64,000 bases of DNA from the NCBI GenBank assembly GCA_020073165.1, contig JAIQFP010000005.1, forward strand, positions 62,001 through 126,000. The letters run 5' to 3'. Positions 52,812-61,938 of the stretch are shown one piece after another (within the stretch, counting starts at the first letter, position 1; each line of letters starts with the position of its first letter). This stretch comes from Terriglobia bacterium (GTDB lineage Bacteria > Acidobacteriota > Terriglobia > Terriglobales > Acidobacteriaceae). The translations under genes were made by a program, and so were the position numbers. Under the pieces are notes generated by a model. That model saw nothing but the letters and a program-made list of their open reading frames with translations, was not told the DNA's origin and ran no database searches.

Positions 52812-55175
52812 ATGAAACAAGAAGTCTCGGTTGAACTCGCCGGCGGTAAACTGCTCAGCTTCGAAACCGGAAAACTGGCCAAGCAAGCCCACGGCTCGGT
52901 CGTGGTGCGCACCGGCGAAACTGTCGTCCTAGCTACTGCAGTAGCCAACGCCGACCCTCGCGAAGGGATTGATTTCTTTCCGCTCACCGTCGATTACCGC
53001 GAATACACCTACGCTGGCGGACGGTTCCCCGGAGGCTTTATCAAACGGGAAGGCCGGATGAGCGAGCATGAAGTCCTCACCTGCCGCATGATTGACCGTC
53101 CCGTCCGGCCGCTGTTCGCGGAAGGTTTCCAATGCGAGACCCAGGTGATTGCTTTCGTTCTATCGGCGGACATGGAGAACGACCCTGACGTGGTCGGCAT
53201 TAACGCTGCCTCCTGCGCGCTCACGATTTCTGATATTCCGTTTCTCGGGCCCATCGGCGCGGTTCGCGTCGGGTTGGTGAACGGTCAGTTCATCGTCAAT
53301 CCCACCTACACCGAAATGCGTGAAGGTCTGCTGAACATCATGGTAGTCGGCACTGCGGACGGCATCGTGATGGTCGAGTCCGGGGCCAAGGAAGTGAAGG
53401 AAGAGACAGTTGTCGATGCCATCGAGTTCGGCCACGCCGAGGTCAAGAAGATCTGCGCCGCCATCAACGAGCTGCGGCAGAAGGCCGGCAGACCCAAGCG
53501 GGAAGTCACGCCTCCGGAGTTCGATCAGGCCTACTACGACAGTCTTAAGAAGAAGATTGGCGCTGAGCTCTCCGAGCGCCTCGACACGCAAAAGCACCCC
53601 AAGGCGGAGAGCCACCAACTAGTCAGCGAGCTCAAGAAGAAGCTGTTAGCTGAAATTCCAGAGGATGACGAAGCGGCGCAGACCAAGCTCAAGCGCTACT
53701 ACGAAACCCTTCGGGAACGCATTTTCCGCGAAGCCGTCATCGAAAAGAAACGCCGCCCCGATGGCCGCTCTTTCGATCAGGTCCGCGACATCTGGGTTGA
53801 AGTTGGCGTACTACCCCGAACTCACGGTTCCGCGATCTTCACCCGGGGTGAAACCCAGGCGTTGGTTACGACTACCCTGGGCACCAGCGACGACATGCAG
53901 CGGCTGGAGAGCTTCGAAGGCGAAGCTAAGAAGCGCTTCATGCTGCACTACAATTTCCCGCCGTTTTCGGTCGGTGAAGTTCAGTTTCTACGGGGAGCTG
54001 GACGCCGCGAAATCGGGCACGGCGCACTCGCCGAGCGGGCTGTTTCCGCCATGCTTCCGGACGAAGCGGATTGGCCCTACGCCATGCGCGTGGTCTCCGA
54101 CATTCTGGAGTCGAACGGATCCTCTTCCATGGCCAGCGTCTGCGGCGCTTCGCTATCGCTGATGGATGCGGGTGTTCCTCTCAAGTCTCCGGTCGCGGGC
54201 GTGGCCATGGGCTTAGTGAAGGAAGGCGAGCACTATGCCATCCTCACCGACATCGCCGGCGCCGAAGACCACTACGGCGACATGGACTTCAAAGTTGCCG
54301 GGACCAAAGATGGCATCACCGCGCTGCAGATGGATATCAAGGTCGGCGGCATCACGGCACAGATCATGCGCGAGGCGCTTGCCCAGGCACAACGGGGCCG
54401 GTTGCACATTCTCGACAAGATGAACGAGGTCCTCTCCAGCCCACGCGAGAAGGTTTCCGCCTACGCGCCGCGCATCTACACCCTGCAGATTCCAGTGGAC
54501 AAGATTCGCGACGTGATTGGGCCCGGCGGCAAGATGATTCGCAGCATCATCGAGCAGACCGGGGTCAAGATCGATGTGGAAGACACCGGCAAAGTCAACG
54601 TCGCTTCCAACGACGAAGCGTCCGCGAACAAAGCGCTACAGATCATTCGCGATCTGACCGCCACCGCCGAAGTAGGGAAGACCTATCTCGGCAAAGTCAC
54701 GCGGCTGGCGGATTTTGGCGCATTCGTCGAGATCATTCCTGGCACGGACGGCCTGCTGCACATCAGCGAAGTGGCCGAGCATCGCATCAAGGACGTCCGC
54801 GACGAACTCAAAGAAGGCGACCAGGTGCTGGTGAAAGTGCTGGCCGTCGAGGGCAACCGCATTCGCCTCTCGCGCAAAGCCATTCTCAAGGAGCAGCGCG
54901 CCAAAATGGGAGGTGGAGAAGGCGGCGGAGAGGGCGAAGCGGCAGCGCCTGCCATGACCATCGAGGGCGGCGGCAACTTTGACGACGAACCCGAACCCAA
55001 CTATAACCGCGATGCACCTTTAGCCGGCGCTGGGGCTGGCGATCGTGGTCCGGATCGTGGAGGAGACCGCGGTGGCCGTGGGGGGCGTCCCGGCGGTGGC
55101 GGCGGTCGTCGTCGTCGTGGACCCGGAGGCGGCGGACGTGGTGGCCACGGAGGCCATGGCGGCCCCAGGCACTAG
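52812..55175 (+). CDS. pnp: Polyribonucleotide nucleotidyltransferase (PNPase)
   Basis: A 787-residue phosphorolytic 3'-5' exoribonuclease. Two RNase PH domains (about 1-215 and 310-530) flank a helical linker. A KH domain with VIGPGGKMIR near 575 and an S1 domain (GKTYLGKVTRLADFGAFVEI near 620) follow. Beyond the S1 domain is an extra tail of about 90 residues with acidic and Gly/Ala-rich parts, ending in Arg-Gly-Gly repeats (DRGGDRGGRGGRPGGGGG then basic). The tail could bind RNA or a partner such as RNase E. It follows rpsO and is closed by a hairpin terminator. Confidence 0.97.
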   Translation: MKQEVSVELAGGKLLSFETGKLAKQAHGSVVVRTGETVVLATAVANADPREGIDFFPLTVDYREYTYAGGRFPGGFIKREGRMSEHEVLTCRMIDRPVRPLFAEGFQCETQVIAFVLSADMENDPDVVGINAASCALTISDIPFLGPIGAVRVGLVNGQFIVNPTYTEMREGLLNIMVVGTADGIVMVESGAKEVKEETVVDAIEFGHAEVKKICAAINELRQKAGRPKREVTPPEFDQAYYDSLKKKIGAELSERLDTQKHPKAESHQLVSELKKKLLAEIPEDDEAAQTKLKRYYETLRERIFREAVIEKKRRPDGRSFDQVRDIWVEVGVLPRTHGSAIFTRGETQALVTTTLGTSDDMQRLESFEGEAKKRFMLHYNFPPFSVGEVQFLRGAGRREIGHGALAERAVSAMLPDEADWPYAMRVVSDILESNGSSSMASVCGASLSLMDAGVPLKSPVAGVAMGLVKEGEHYAILTDIAGAEDHYGDMDFKVAGTKDGITALQMDIKVGGITAQIMREALAQAQRGRLHILDKMNEVLSSPREKVSAYAPRIYTLQIPVDKIRDVIGPGGKMIRSIIEQTGVKIDVEDTGKVNVASNDEASANKALQIIRDLTATAEVGKTYLGKVTRLADFGAFVEIIPGTDGLLHISEVAEHRIKDVRDELKEGDQVLVKVLAVEGNRIRLSRKAILKEQRAKMGGGEGGGEGEAAAPAMTIEGGGNFDDEPEPNYNRDAPLAGAGAGDRGPDRGGDRGGRGGRPGGGGGRRRRGPGGGGRGGHGGHGGPRH

Positions 55176-55191
55176 GAGAAATCAGATATAA

Positions 55192-55230
55192 CCAAAGGTC
55201 CGCGATGAAAATCGCGGCCTTTTGGTTTTG
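55192..55230 (+). terminator. Intrinsic terminator of rpsO-pnp
   Basis: The stem core CCGCGAT-gaaa-ATCGCGG (55200-55217) is extended by CCAAAGG/CCTTTTGG, with TTTTGGTTTT at the end. It starts 17 bp after the pnp stop. Confidence 0.8.
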
Positions 55231-55233
55231 CCA

Positions 55234-55274
55234 ACTGAGAACCGGGAACTGACAATTGAGAACTGCCGATTGAC
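55234..55274 (+). repeat. Dispersed intergenic repeat, downstream of murA
   Basis: Contains ACTGAGAACCGGGAACTG (55234-55251), identical in reverse at 56753-56770. It continues with a 23-bp stretch (55252-55274) that matches 61391-61413 at 21 of 23 bases. Built from GAGAACTG-like words. Confidence 0.65.
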
Positions 55275-55290
55275 CCGCGTTCTTACGCCC

Positions 55291-56586
55291 TCACCGTCCG
55301 CCTGCCGCCCGCTTGGGCAGCATCTCCCCAATGCGCCGGATCTGCGCTCCTACCCCACGCAGCTTTTCTTCAATATGCTCATACCCGCGGTCGATGTGGT
55401 AGACGCGATCAATGATTGTCTCGCCATCGGCCACCAGCGCAGCCAGCACTAGCGACGCCGATGCGCGCAGGTCGGAGGCCAGGACCGCAGCCGCACTCAG
55501 CGGAGTCTTTCCGCGGACCACGGCGCGGCTGCCTTCGATCCTGATGTTGGCTCCCATGCGCACCAGCTCCAACGCGTGCATAAAACGGTTCTCGAAGATA
55601 TTTTCGGTGATGACGGAAGTGCCTTCCGCCTGCGTAGCCAGCGCCATGTATTGCGCTTGCACATCGGTAGGGAAGCCGGGATACTCCTCCGTCATTACGT
55701 CTGCAGCTCGCAATTCGCCGTCACCGATTACGCGGACCGATTCTGCCGTGTGGGCAGTCTTGACACCCACTTCACGCAGCTTCTGCAGCAGCGCGCCCAG
55801 GTGATTCGGATCGCAACCCGCCACGTTGAGGTCTCCACCGGTAAGCGCGCCCGCCAGGATGAACGTGGCCGCTTCGATGCGGTCGGGAATGATGCGATGC
55901 CTGGCGCCGTGCAGCTTGCTCACCCCTTGTACCCGAATGGTGGGCGACCCTGCTCCTTCGATCCGAGCTCCCATCTTGTTCAGCAGATCCGCCAGATCAG
56001 TGACCTCGGGTTCGCGGGCACAATTCTGCATGACCGTCTCTCCCTCGGCGAGCGTCGCCGCCATCAGTAGATCTTCCGTTCCTGTGACCGTGATCTTGTC
56101 GAACACGATCTCCGCACCGCGCAGCCGTTCCGCACGCGCTTCCACATAGCCGTGTTCCTGGGTGATTTCGGCGCCGAGACGTTCCAGCCCCTTGATGTGA
56201 AGATCGATGGGCCGCGCGCCGATGGCGCAGCCTCCCGGCAGCGACACCCGAGCACGCCCGCAGCGCGCCACCAGCGGCCCCAGCACCAGGGTAGAGGCGC
56301 GCATGGTCTTTACCAATTCGTAGGAAGCCTCGGGCGAGGCCAGATTGCGGCAGGAAATCGTGGTGCGATGGTGCGCGCGTCCGTACCCCAGTTCGACCTC
56401 TGCGCCCATCTCGGCCAGCAGCTTGCGCGTGGTTTCAATGTCCCGCACCTGGGGAATGTTTTCCAGAATGATGGGTTCGTCGGTGAGAATGGCTGCTGCC
56501 ATGGCCGGCAGCGCGGCGTTCTTGGCTCCGCTGACGCGAACTGTCCCCAGCAGCGGATTGCCGCCACGAATTACCAATTTATCCAT
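55291..56586 (-). CDS. murA: UDP-N-acetylglucosamine 1-carboxyvinyltransferase
   Basis: A 431-residue enzyme for the first step of peptidoglycan synthesis. It transfers enolpyruvate from PEP to UDP-GlcNAc in the cytosol. It starts with [26 protein letters not shown]. The active-site Cys is in the loop [15 protein letters not shown] near residue 118, so it is of the fosfomycin-sensitive Cys type. [13 protein letters not shown] and [15 protein letters not shown] are further conserved motifs. Length is normal. It is a single gene flanked by inverted copies of an 18-bp dispersed repeat. Confidence 0.96.
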   Translation of the reverse strand: MDKLVIRGGNPLLGTVRVSGAKNAALPAMAAAILTDEPIILENIPQVRDIETTRKLLAEMGAEVELGYGRAHHRTTISCRNLASPEASYELVKTMRASTLVLGPLVARCGRARVSLPGGCAIGARPIDLHIKGLERLGAEITQEHGYVEARAERLRGAEIVFDKITVTGTEDLLMAATLAEGETVMQNCAREPEVTDLADLLNKMGARIEGAGSPTIRVQGVSKLHGARHRIIPDRIEAATFILAGALTGGDLNVAGCDPNHLGALLQKLREVGVKTAHTAESVRVIGDGELRAADVMTEEYPGFPTDVQAQYMALATQAEGTSVITENIFENRFMHALELVRMGANIRIEGSRAVVRGKTPLSAAAVLASDLRASASLVLAALVADGETIIDRVYHIDRGYEHIEEKLRGVGAQIRRIGEMLPKRAAGGR

Positions 56587-56752
56587 ATCGAGATAAGTTC
56601 CTAGGTATGCCCCAAGAGTTTATCCAAGTCTGTGGCGCCATCCTATTCTAGCGGGGTTGAGGTGAGAGGGCGGGAGGGAAATTGCTAATCGGAAGTCCAC
56701 TCCCTTGGGTGGTCGGGTAAAACTGTTTGGGATAAGACCGGTTCTCGGTTCC

Positions 56753-56770
56753 CAGTTCCCGGTTCTCAGT
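56753..56770 (-). repeat. Dispersed intergenic repeat, upstream of murA
   Basis: The reverse complement ACTGAGAACCGGGAACTG is identical to 55234-55251. The region around it (56736-56774) has further GGTTCTC/GGTTCCC words of the same family. Confidence 0.6.
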
Positions 56771-56775
56771 CGGTG

Positions 56776-57705
56776 CTACAGACTGCGGGCGGCGGCGATG
56801 GCCTGGCGCACGTTTCCCCCTGCAGCTTTCAGCGCCTGCACGGCTTCGGTCCGGTTCACTCCGGTTTCTAGCATGACCAGGGCCACGGGAACGCGGTTCT
56901 GAGCCGACTTGAGGGCTTGCCGAGCTGCTGGCCGACTTACTCCCGCTGCCTGTTGCACGACGCTGACCCCGCGCTCGATCAATTTCTCGTTTTTCAAGTG
57001 CACGTTCACCATCAGGTTGGCGTACACGTACCCCAGCCGTGCCATTGCCCCGGTCGAAAGCATATTGAGGACCATCTTCTGTGCGGTGCCTGCTTTCATG
57101 CGGGATGATCCCGAAACCACCTCGGGTCCGACCTCGGTCACGATCGCCAGGTCCGCGGCCCTTTCCAGCGGAGAATTGGGGTTGCAGGTCACTGCGATCG
57201 TCTTGGCCCGGTGCCGGCGCGCATATGCGGCGGCAGCCACGGTGAACGGAGTCCGGCCGCTGGCGGCGACTCCGACCACCACGTCATGCTTTCGGGGTCT
57301 TTTCTTGGCAATTTCGCGCTCACCAAGTTTCCGGGAATCCTCGTCGGCCTCTACCGCTGAGCGAAGGGCTTTGGCGCCCCCGGCAATCACGAACTGCACG
57401 GTCTTAGGATCGGTATTGAAGGTTGGCGGACATTCCACTGCGTCCTGCGCGGCAATCCGGCCGCTGGTTCCGGCGCCGACATAAATCAGGCGCCCGCCTA
57501 TTCTTAGCGCGGCGGCGATCATATCGATGGCGCGTGCGATCTGGGGCAGAGCGCGTTTCACCGCTGCCGCTACCTTGGCGTCCTCGGCGTTGATGATACG
57601 TGCGATTTCGAGCGAGGACCTGCGGTCCAGGTCCGCCGCGGCCCGGTTGCTCCGCTCGGTGGGCAAGCGCTTTAATTCTCGCCTCGGTCTGCGTGAGCCG
57701 CTCAC
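56776..57705 (-). CDS. murQ: N-acetylmuramic acid 6-phosphate etherase
   Basis: A 309-residue SIS-domain lyase that cleaves the lactyl ether of MurNAc-6-P to GlcNAc-6-P and lactate. The family N-terminus LPTERSNRAAADLD is present, then GRLIYVGAGTSGRIAAQDAVECPPTF (sugar-phosphate binding, catalytic Glu region), VVGVAASGRTPFT and EVVSGSSRMKAGTAQKMVLNMLST. The start is GTG at 57705, overlapping the stop of the serine hydrolase gene (GTGA). The neighbours complete a MurNAc-recycling group. No MurP transporter or MurK/AnmK kinase is seen here. Confidence 0.95.
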   Translation of the reverse strand: MSGSRRPRRELKRLPTERSNRAAADLDRRSSLEIARIINAEDAKVAAAVKRALPQIARAIDMIAAALRIGGRLIYVGAGTSGRIAAQDAVECPPTFNTDPKTVQFVIAGGAKALRSAVEADEDSRKLGEREIAKKRPRKHDVVVGVAASGRTPFTVAAAAYARRHRAKTIAVTCNPNSPLERAADLAIVTEVGPEVVSGSSRMKAGTAQKMVLNMLSTGAMARLGYVYANLMVNVHLKNEKLIERGVSVVQQAAGVSRPAARQALKSAQNRVPVALVMLETGVNRTEAVQALKAAGGNVRQAIAAARSL

Positions 57706-58895
57706 CCGTTGACCTCGAGGGCTTCGATTACCGCATCATGGAATTGAGGCCGCACTTCTTTGATGGCTTGCTGGCCGCAGTCGGGCCAGGTGCGATTGGT
57801 AAGCAAGGTCACCGAAAGCTGGCGCTCAGGATCAATCCAGAGCGAGGTTCCCGTGTACCCCAGGTGACCAAAGGAAGAAGGGGGGAAATGGTGTCCCGAT
57901 TGCGAGGGCGAGGATGGCGTATCCCAACCCAGTGCTCGCGAAGTTCCCTCCGGCCCCGGCTCGCGGCGCGTGAACAGGGCCAGCGTTTCGGGGCGCAGGA
58001 TCGGCCGCCCGCCCTCGAGCATGGCATGGGCAAAGATGGCAACGTCCTCGGCAGTCGCAAACAGGCCAGCATGGCCGGCCACGCCGCCGAGCACGCTTGC
58101 GTTTTCATCCTGCACTTCACCCTGGATGACGCGCTGGCGAAAGCCCCGGTCCTCCACCGTAGCCGGGATGGATAATCTCCACGCAGGCGCAGGATTGAAG
58201 GCGGTGCGCGTCATTCCCAGCGGGCCAAAGACTTCTCGCTGGCAGAAGGTATCGAGCGCCTCATCGGCAATGCGCTCAAGCGCCACCCCCAAAATGATGA
58301 AGCCGACGTCGCTGTATTCAGCCCGCGTGCCGGGTTCGGCCACGAGCGGAGTGTTGAAGGCCGCAGCCAAGAGCTCTTCGGGAGTCTTCGCTCGCAGAAA
58401 CAGCTTCTCGTAGGCCGGCAGCCCGGAAGAGTGGGCCAGCAGCATGTGCAGGGTGACGTCCCCGCGGCGCGAGTCTTGGCCGGAGAACTGGGGCGTCACG
58501 GCGGCCACTGGCATCTCCAAATCGAGCAAGCCGCGCTCGTACAGAATCATTGCCATGGTGGTGGTGGCGACTACCTTCGAGATGGAAGCGAGATCGAAAA
58601 TGCTGGCGGTCGTGGCTTCGGGCGAATCGGCGCCGTAGGTGAACCGGCCCAGCGCCTTCAGTGCGATCATCTTCCCTTGCCGGGTAATCGCCACAGAAGC
58701 GGCCGGGAAAGCGTGGTCGGTAATGGCATGGCGCAGCACATCGAATGCCCGACGGAAATCCACGTCCTGCCGTTGGTGAGCAGGAGCAGGGAAGCGCCCG
58801 GCGGCGGCATTCGATGACCAGGCTTCAGACAAGGGTTTAGTGTGTTCGATGTCCGGGTTATAACAAAGTTCCTGCCGCGCGTAAACTGCACTCAT
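57702..58895 (-). CDS. Beta-lactamase-fold serine hydrolase, AmiE/YbbE-like
   Basis: A 397-residue class C beta-lactamase/PBP-like protein with the SxxK motif in DLASISKVVATTT (Ser and Lys catalytic), YSDVGF as the Tyr motif (YxN replaced by YSD) and HLGYTGTSLWIDP as the third box. No signal peptide is seen, so it may be cytoplasmic. The GTGA overlap with murQ suggests it acts on muropeptide products, like YbbE (AmiE), which removes peptide from MurNAc in Bacillus subtilis. It is a paralogue of the N-terminal half of the next gene. The ATG at 58895 is chosen; the upstream TTG at 58976 would extend toward the divergent gene. Confidence 0.82.
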   Translation of the reverse strand: MSAVYARQELCYNPDIEHTKPLSEAWSSNAAAGRFPAPAHQRQDVDFRRAFDVLRHAITDHAFPAASVAITRQGKMIALKALGRFTYGADSPEATTASIFDLASISKVVATTTMAMILYERGLLDLEMPVAAVTPQFSGQDSRRGDVTLHMLLAHSSGLPAYEKLFLRAKTPEELLAAAFNTPLVAEPGTRAEYSDVGFIILGVALERIADEALDTFCQREVFGPLGMTRTAFNPAPAWRLSIPATVEDRGFRQRVIQGEVQDENASVLGGVAGHAGLFATAEDVAIFAHAMLEGGRPILRPETLALFTRREPGPEGTSRALGWDTPSSPSQSGHHFPPSSFGHLGYTGTSLWIDPERQLSVTLLTNRTWPDCGQQAIKEVRPQFHDAVIEALEVNG

Positions 58896-59027
58896 GGCAT
58901 ACGCGGCACCCCTTACTTCAGTTTCTTGAGGAAGTTCCTGCCGTTTGTGTAAAGTCAGAATATCCGCACAAGCCAAGCCAACTTCGCGAGTTTCCGTCGG
59001 CGCCGAGCCCGGTGTCGGGTTCTCGCC

Positions 59028-61373
59028 GTGCTGTTTTCCATGGTCGTTGCGTCGTCACCCACGCTGGCTGCCAAGACCACCGGTGGCACGGGACTTGCCG
59101 TTCTCGACTCCATCGTCCAAGAAGCCATCCACGATGGGCAGATTCCTGGCGCGGTAGTACTGGTCTGGCACAACGGCCAGGTGATTTACGACAAGGCATT
59201 CGGCAATCGCGCCCTCGAACCACGACGCGAGCCCATGACCCTGGACACGGTCTTCGACCTCGCTTCGCTGACCAAGGTAGTGGCCACCACAACGGCAGTT
59301 ATGCAACTGGTGGAGCGCGGACAAGTGCGTCTCAACGATCCCGTCGCCAAGTACATTCCAGAGTTTGCCCAAAATGGCAAAGACGAGATTACCATCCGCG
59401 AGTTACTCACCCACTACTCCGGGCTTCGCAAAGACCTCGACCTAGACCAGCCCTGGCAGGGACGCGATGCCTCCCTGCGTTTGGTTTACGCAGAGAAGCC
59501 GATTTTTCCTCCGGGCTCCCGGTTTCTCTATAGCGATGTTAACTTCGTCGCGCTGGGTGCGCTGGTGGAGCGGGTTTCGGGAACTACATTGGACCGCTAT
59601 TGCGACGCGAATATCTTCGTCCCGCTGAGGATGACGCGCACACGCTTCCTGCCGCCTGCGTCCTGGCTGCCGAAAATTGCCCCCACCGAATTCGACGAGC
59701 GTAACAAGATGCTGCGCGGCGTAGTGCACGATCCCACCGCGCGCCGCATGGGTGGGGTTGCCGGGCACGCTGGCTTGTTCTCGACCGCAGGCGACCTCTC
59801 CCTGTTTGCGCAAGCTTTGCTCGACGGCAGCAGCGTGCTTCCGTCGCTGCTGGTCGAGAAAATGACCTCGCCACAACAGCCGCCTACCGCCCAGGAGCTG
59901 CACGGGTTCGGCTGGGACATTGATTCGCCTTTCTCCACCAATCGGGGCGAGCTCTTGCCTGTGGGGTCGTTCGGACACACGGGCTTCACCGGAACTTCGC
60001 TGTGGATCGATCCCACCACACGTACTTACATCATCATTGTGAGCAACGCGGTTCATCCGCGCGGGAAGGGAAGTGCAGTTGCGCTGCGCTCCAAGCTGGC
60101 GACCGCGGTAGCGGCGGCCCTCCCGTTGACGCCAAGCGAACGGGAAGAGCTGCGCTGGAAGAGCATCACAGGCTACAACGAAACCCAGACCGCCGCCCGG
60201 CGGCTGGCCGCGCGCAACGGAGCCGTGAAGACCGGAATCGACGTCCTGGAGGCGAACGATTTTGACCTGATTCGCGCCGCGAATGGAAAGAAAAAGATCG
60301 GTCTGCTCACCAACCAGACCGGTGTGGACGCGCAGGGCCGGCGCACGATTGATGTGCTGGCCCAGGCGCCCGGAGTTTCCCTGGACGCCATCTTCAGCCC
60401 CGAACACGGCGTCACCGGCACGCTGGACACGACCGAGATTGGCAACTCGCAAGATGCCGCGACGAACGTCCCTGTGTACGGCGTCTACGGCGCGACGGAC
60501 GCTGCCCGCCGTCCTTCCATCGAAGATCTCAAGAAGCTGGACGCGGTCGTGATTGATCTCCAGAATGCCGGCACCCGTTTCTACACCTACGAAACCACGC
60601 TGGGATATTTTCTGGAGGCCGCCGCCAAAGCCGGGATTGAGGTCATCGTGCTTGACCGCCCCAACCCCATCACCGGCTCCTTCGTGCAAGGGCCCGTGTC
60701 CGATCCCGGGCGGGAGAGCTTTGTGAACTACACGTCCGAGCCCGTGCGTCATGGCATGACCATGGGCGAACTGGCGCAGATGTTCAACGCCGAGCACCAC
60801 ATTAACGCCCGACTGAAGGTCGTTTCCATGGAAGGCTGGATGCGCGGTGACTGGTTCGACTCCACCGGCCTGGAATGGATCAATCCCTCTCCCAACTTGC
60901 GAAGTTTGACGGCCGCCACGCTATATCCCGGGGTTGGAATGGTGGAAGGCACTAATGTTTCGGTTGGAAGAGGAACCGACACACCCTTTGAACTGCTGGG
61001 CGCACCCTGGATCAACGGGGCGCAACTGGCCCAATATCTGAACGCCAGAAACATATCCGGCATCCGCTTCGTACCGGTTGCCTTTACCCCGAATGCCTCG
61101 GCTTACGAAGGGCAGAGATGCGGGGGTGTGAATCTCGTTGTGGTTGAGCGCAATGCCCTGGATGCACCAGAATTGGGGATCGAGCTGGCCGCCGCCCTGC
61201 ACAAACTCTATCCGGAACAGTTCCGCATGGAAAAGATGATTGATCTGCTGCTGAACCAATCCAACTACGAAGCCCTTGCCCGCGGCGACGACCCCCGCCA
61301 CATTGCTGAAGAATGGCGAGAACCGCTGGAAGCCTTTCAGCGGCTTCGGCAAAATTATCTGCTCTACAAGTAA
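59028..61373 (+). CDS. Fusion of AmiE-like serine hydrolase and NamZ-like exo-N-acetylmuramidase (DUF1343)
   Basis: A 781-residue two-domain exported protein. Residues 20-370 form a beta-lactamase-like hydrolase with SLTK, YSDVN and HTGFTGTS. Residues 405-781 are DUF1343, with IGLLTNQTGVDAQGRRTID, FSPEHGVTG, GTRFYTYETTLGYFL, DRPNPI and GMVEGTNVSVGRGTDTPFELLGAPW. DUF1343 proteins of the NamZ type split off terminal MurNAc from peptidoglycan chains. A fusion would trim the peptide and release MurNAc in one protein. It is divergent from the murQ pair. The GTG at 59028 cuts into the signal peptide; the frame stays open to 58953 with a basic then hydrophobic stretch but has no usual start. Confidence 0.88.
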   Translation: MLFSMVVASSPTLAAKTTGGTGLAVLDSIVQEAIHDGQIPGAVVLVWHNGQVIYDKAFGNRALEPRREPMTLDTVFDLASLTKVVATTTAVMQLVERGQVRLNDPVAKYIPEFAQNGKDEITIRELLTHYSGLRKDLDLDQPWQGRDASLRLVYAEKPIFPPGSRFLYSDVNFVALGALVERVSGTTLDRYCDANIFVPLRMTRTRFLPPASWLPKIAPTEFDERNKMLRGVVHDPTARRMGGVAGHAGLFSTAGDLSLFAQALLDGSSVLPSLLVEKMTSPQQPPTAQELHGFGWDIDSPFSTNRGELLPVGSFGHTGFTGTSLWIDPTTRTYIIIVSNAVHPRGKGSAVALRSKLATAVAAALPLTPSEREELRWKSITGYNETQTAARRLAARNGAVKTGIDVLEANDFDLIRAANGKKKIGLLTNQTGVDAQGRRTIDVLAQAPGVSLDAIFSPEHGVTGTLDTTEIGNSQDAATNVPVYGVYGATDAARRPSIEDLKKLDAVVIDLQNAGTRFYTYETTLGYFLEAAAKAGIEVIVLDRPNPITGSFVQGPVSDPGRESFVNYTSEPVRHGMTMGELAQMFNAEHHINARLKVVSMEGWMRGDWFDSTGLEWINPSPNLRSLTAATLYPGVGMVEGTNVSVGRGTDTPFELLGAPWINGAQLAQYLNARNISGIRFVPVAFTPNASAYEGQRCGGVNLVVVERNALDAPELGIELAAALHKLYPEQFRMEKMIDLLLNQSNYEALARGDDPRHIAEEWREPLEAFQRLRQNYLLYK

Positions 61374-61390
61374 AGTTGCACGAAGTCCGC

Positions 61391-61413
61391 ACAACTGAGA
61401 ACTGCCGGTTGAC
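61391..61413 (+). repeat. Third copy of the dispersed intergenic repeat
   Basis: Matches 55252-55274 at 21 of 23 bases. Lies 18 bp after the fusion-gene stop. Confidence 0.6.
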
Positions 61414-61472
61414 AAGGGACCCTCGATCCGCTAAACGTGCGTCCTGGCGTGCACCCAGCGGCCCGGATTCGC

Positions 61473-61478
61473 TAGAAT
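61473..61478 (+). promoter_or_regulatory. Possible -10 element before the small Cys protein
   Basis: TAGAAT, 41 bp upstream of the ATG at 61519. No -35 hexamer of quality at 16-18 bp. Confidence 0.3.
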
Positions 61479-61518
61479 AGTTTGCCGCGCCGAGGGCAAG
61501 TCAGGAGAGCAGACCCCA

Positions 61519-61797
61519 ATGAACGCTGGTAAGCCAAGTCCGCAGTCTCCCATTCCGTTCTACCGCTGTGCGGGTCCCAACTGCGGAACTCTGAAGGGCT
61601 CCACCGACCGCTGGTGGCTGATGTGGACTTCCTTTGGGGAACTGAACCGGCCGGTGTTGTATCTCTGTCCTTGGGACGAAGAGGTGGCACAGCGGGAAGG
61701 CACCCTCCACGTCTGCGGTGAGCTGTGCGCCCAGCGGCTTCAGTCCCAGTTCATGGGCAACGTGCGCGACAACCAAACCCGGCGCGCCGGCGGCTAG
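61519..61797 (+). CDS. Small Cys-rich hypothetical protein
   Basis: A 92-residue protein. Three Cys groups (YRCAGPNC at 16-23, LCPWDE near 49 and HVCGELCAQRL near 64-71) suit one structural zinc site. WWLMWTSF in between is conserved-looking. The ribosome-binding site AGGAGAG precedes ATG 61519. The family appears in acidobacterial genomes as a hypothetical; function unknown. Confidence 0.65.
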   Translation: MNAGKPSPQSPIPFYRCAGPNCGTLKGSTDRWWLMWTSFGELNRPVLYLCPWDEEVAQREGTLHVCGELCAQRLQSQFMGNVRDNQTRRAGG

Positions 61798-61938
61798 GCC
61801 GCCAATTGCCCCCCAGTCAAGCCGAATAACCTTTGCTGGCTCAGCCTGCATCCAAACCTCGCATCCGGGCACGTTTTTCGCGGAAGCCGTTCTATACTAG
61901 GTTGCACGGCTGCGGCGACGTGGGTGGGGAGGTTTTCC

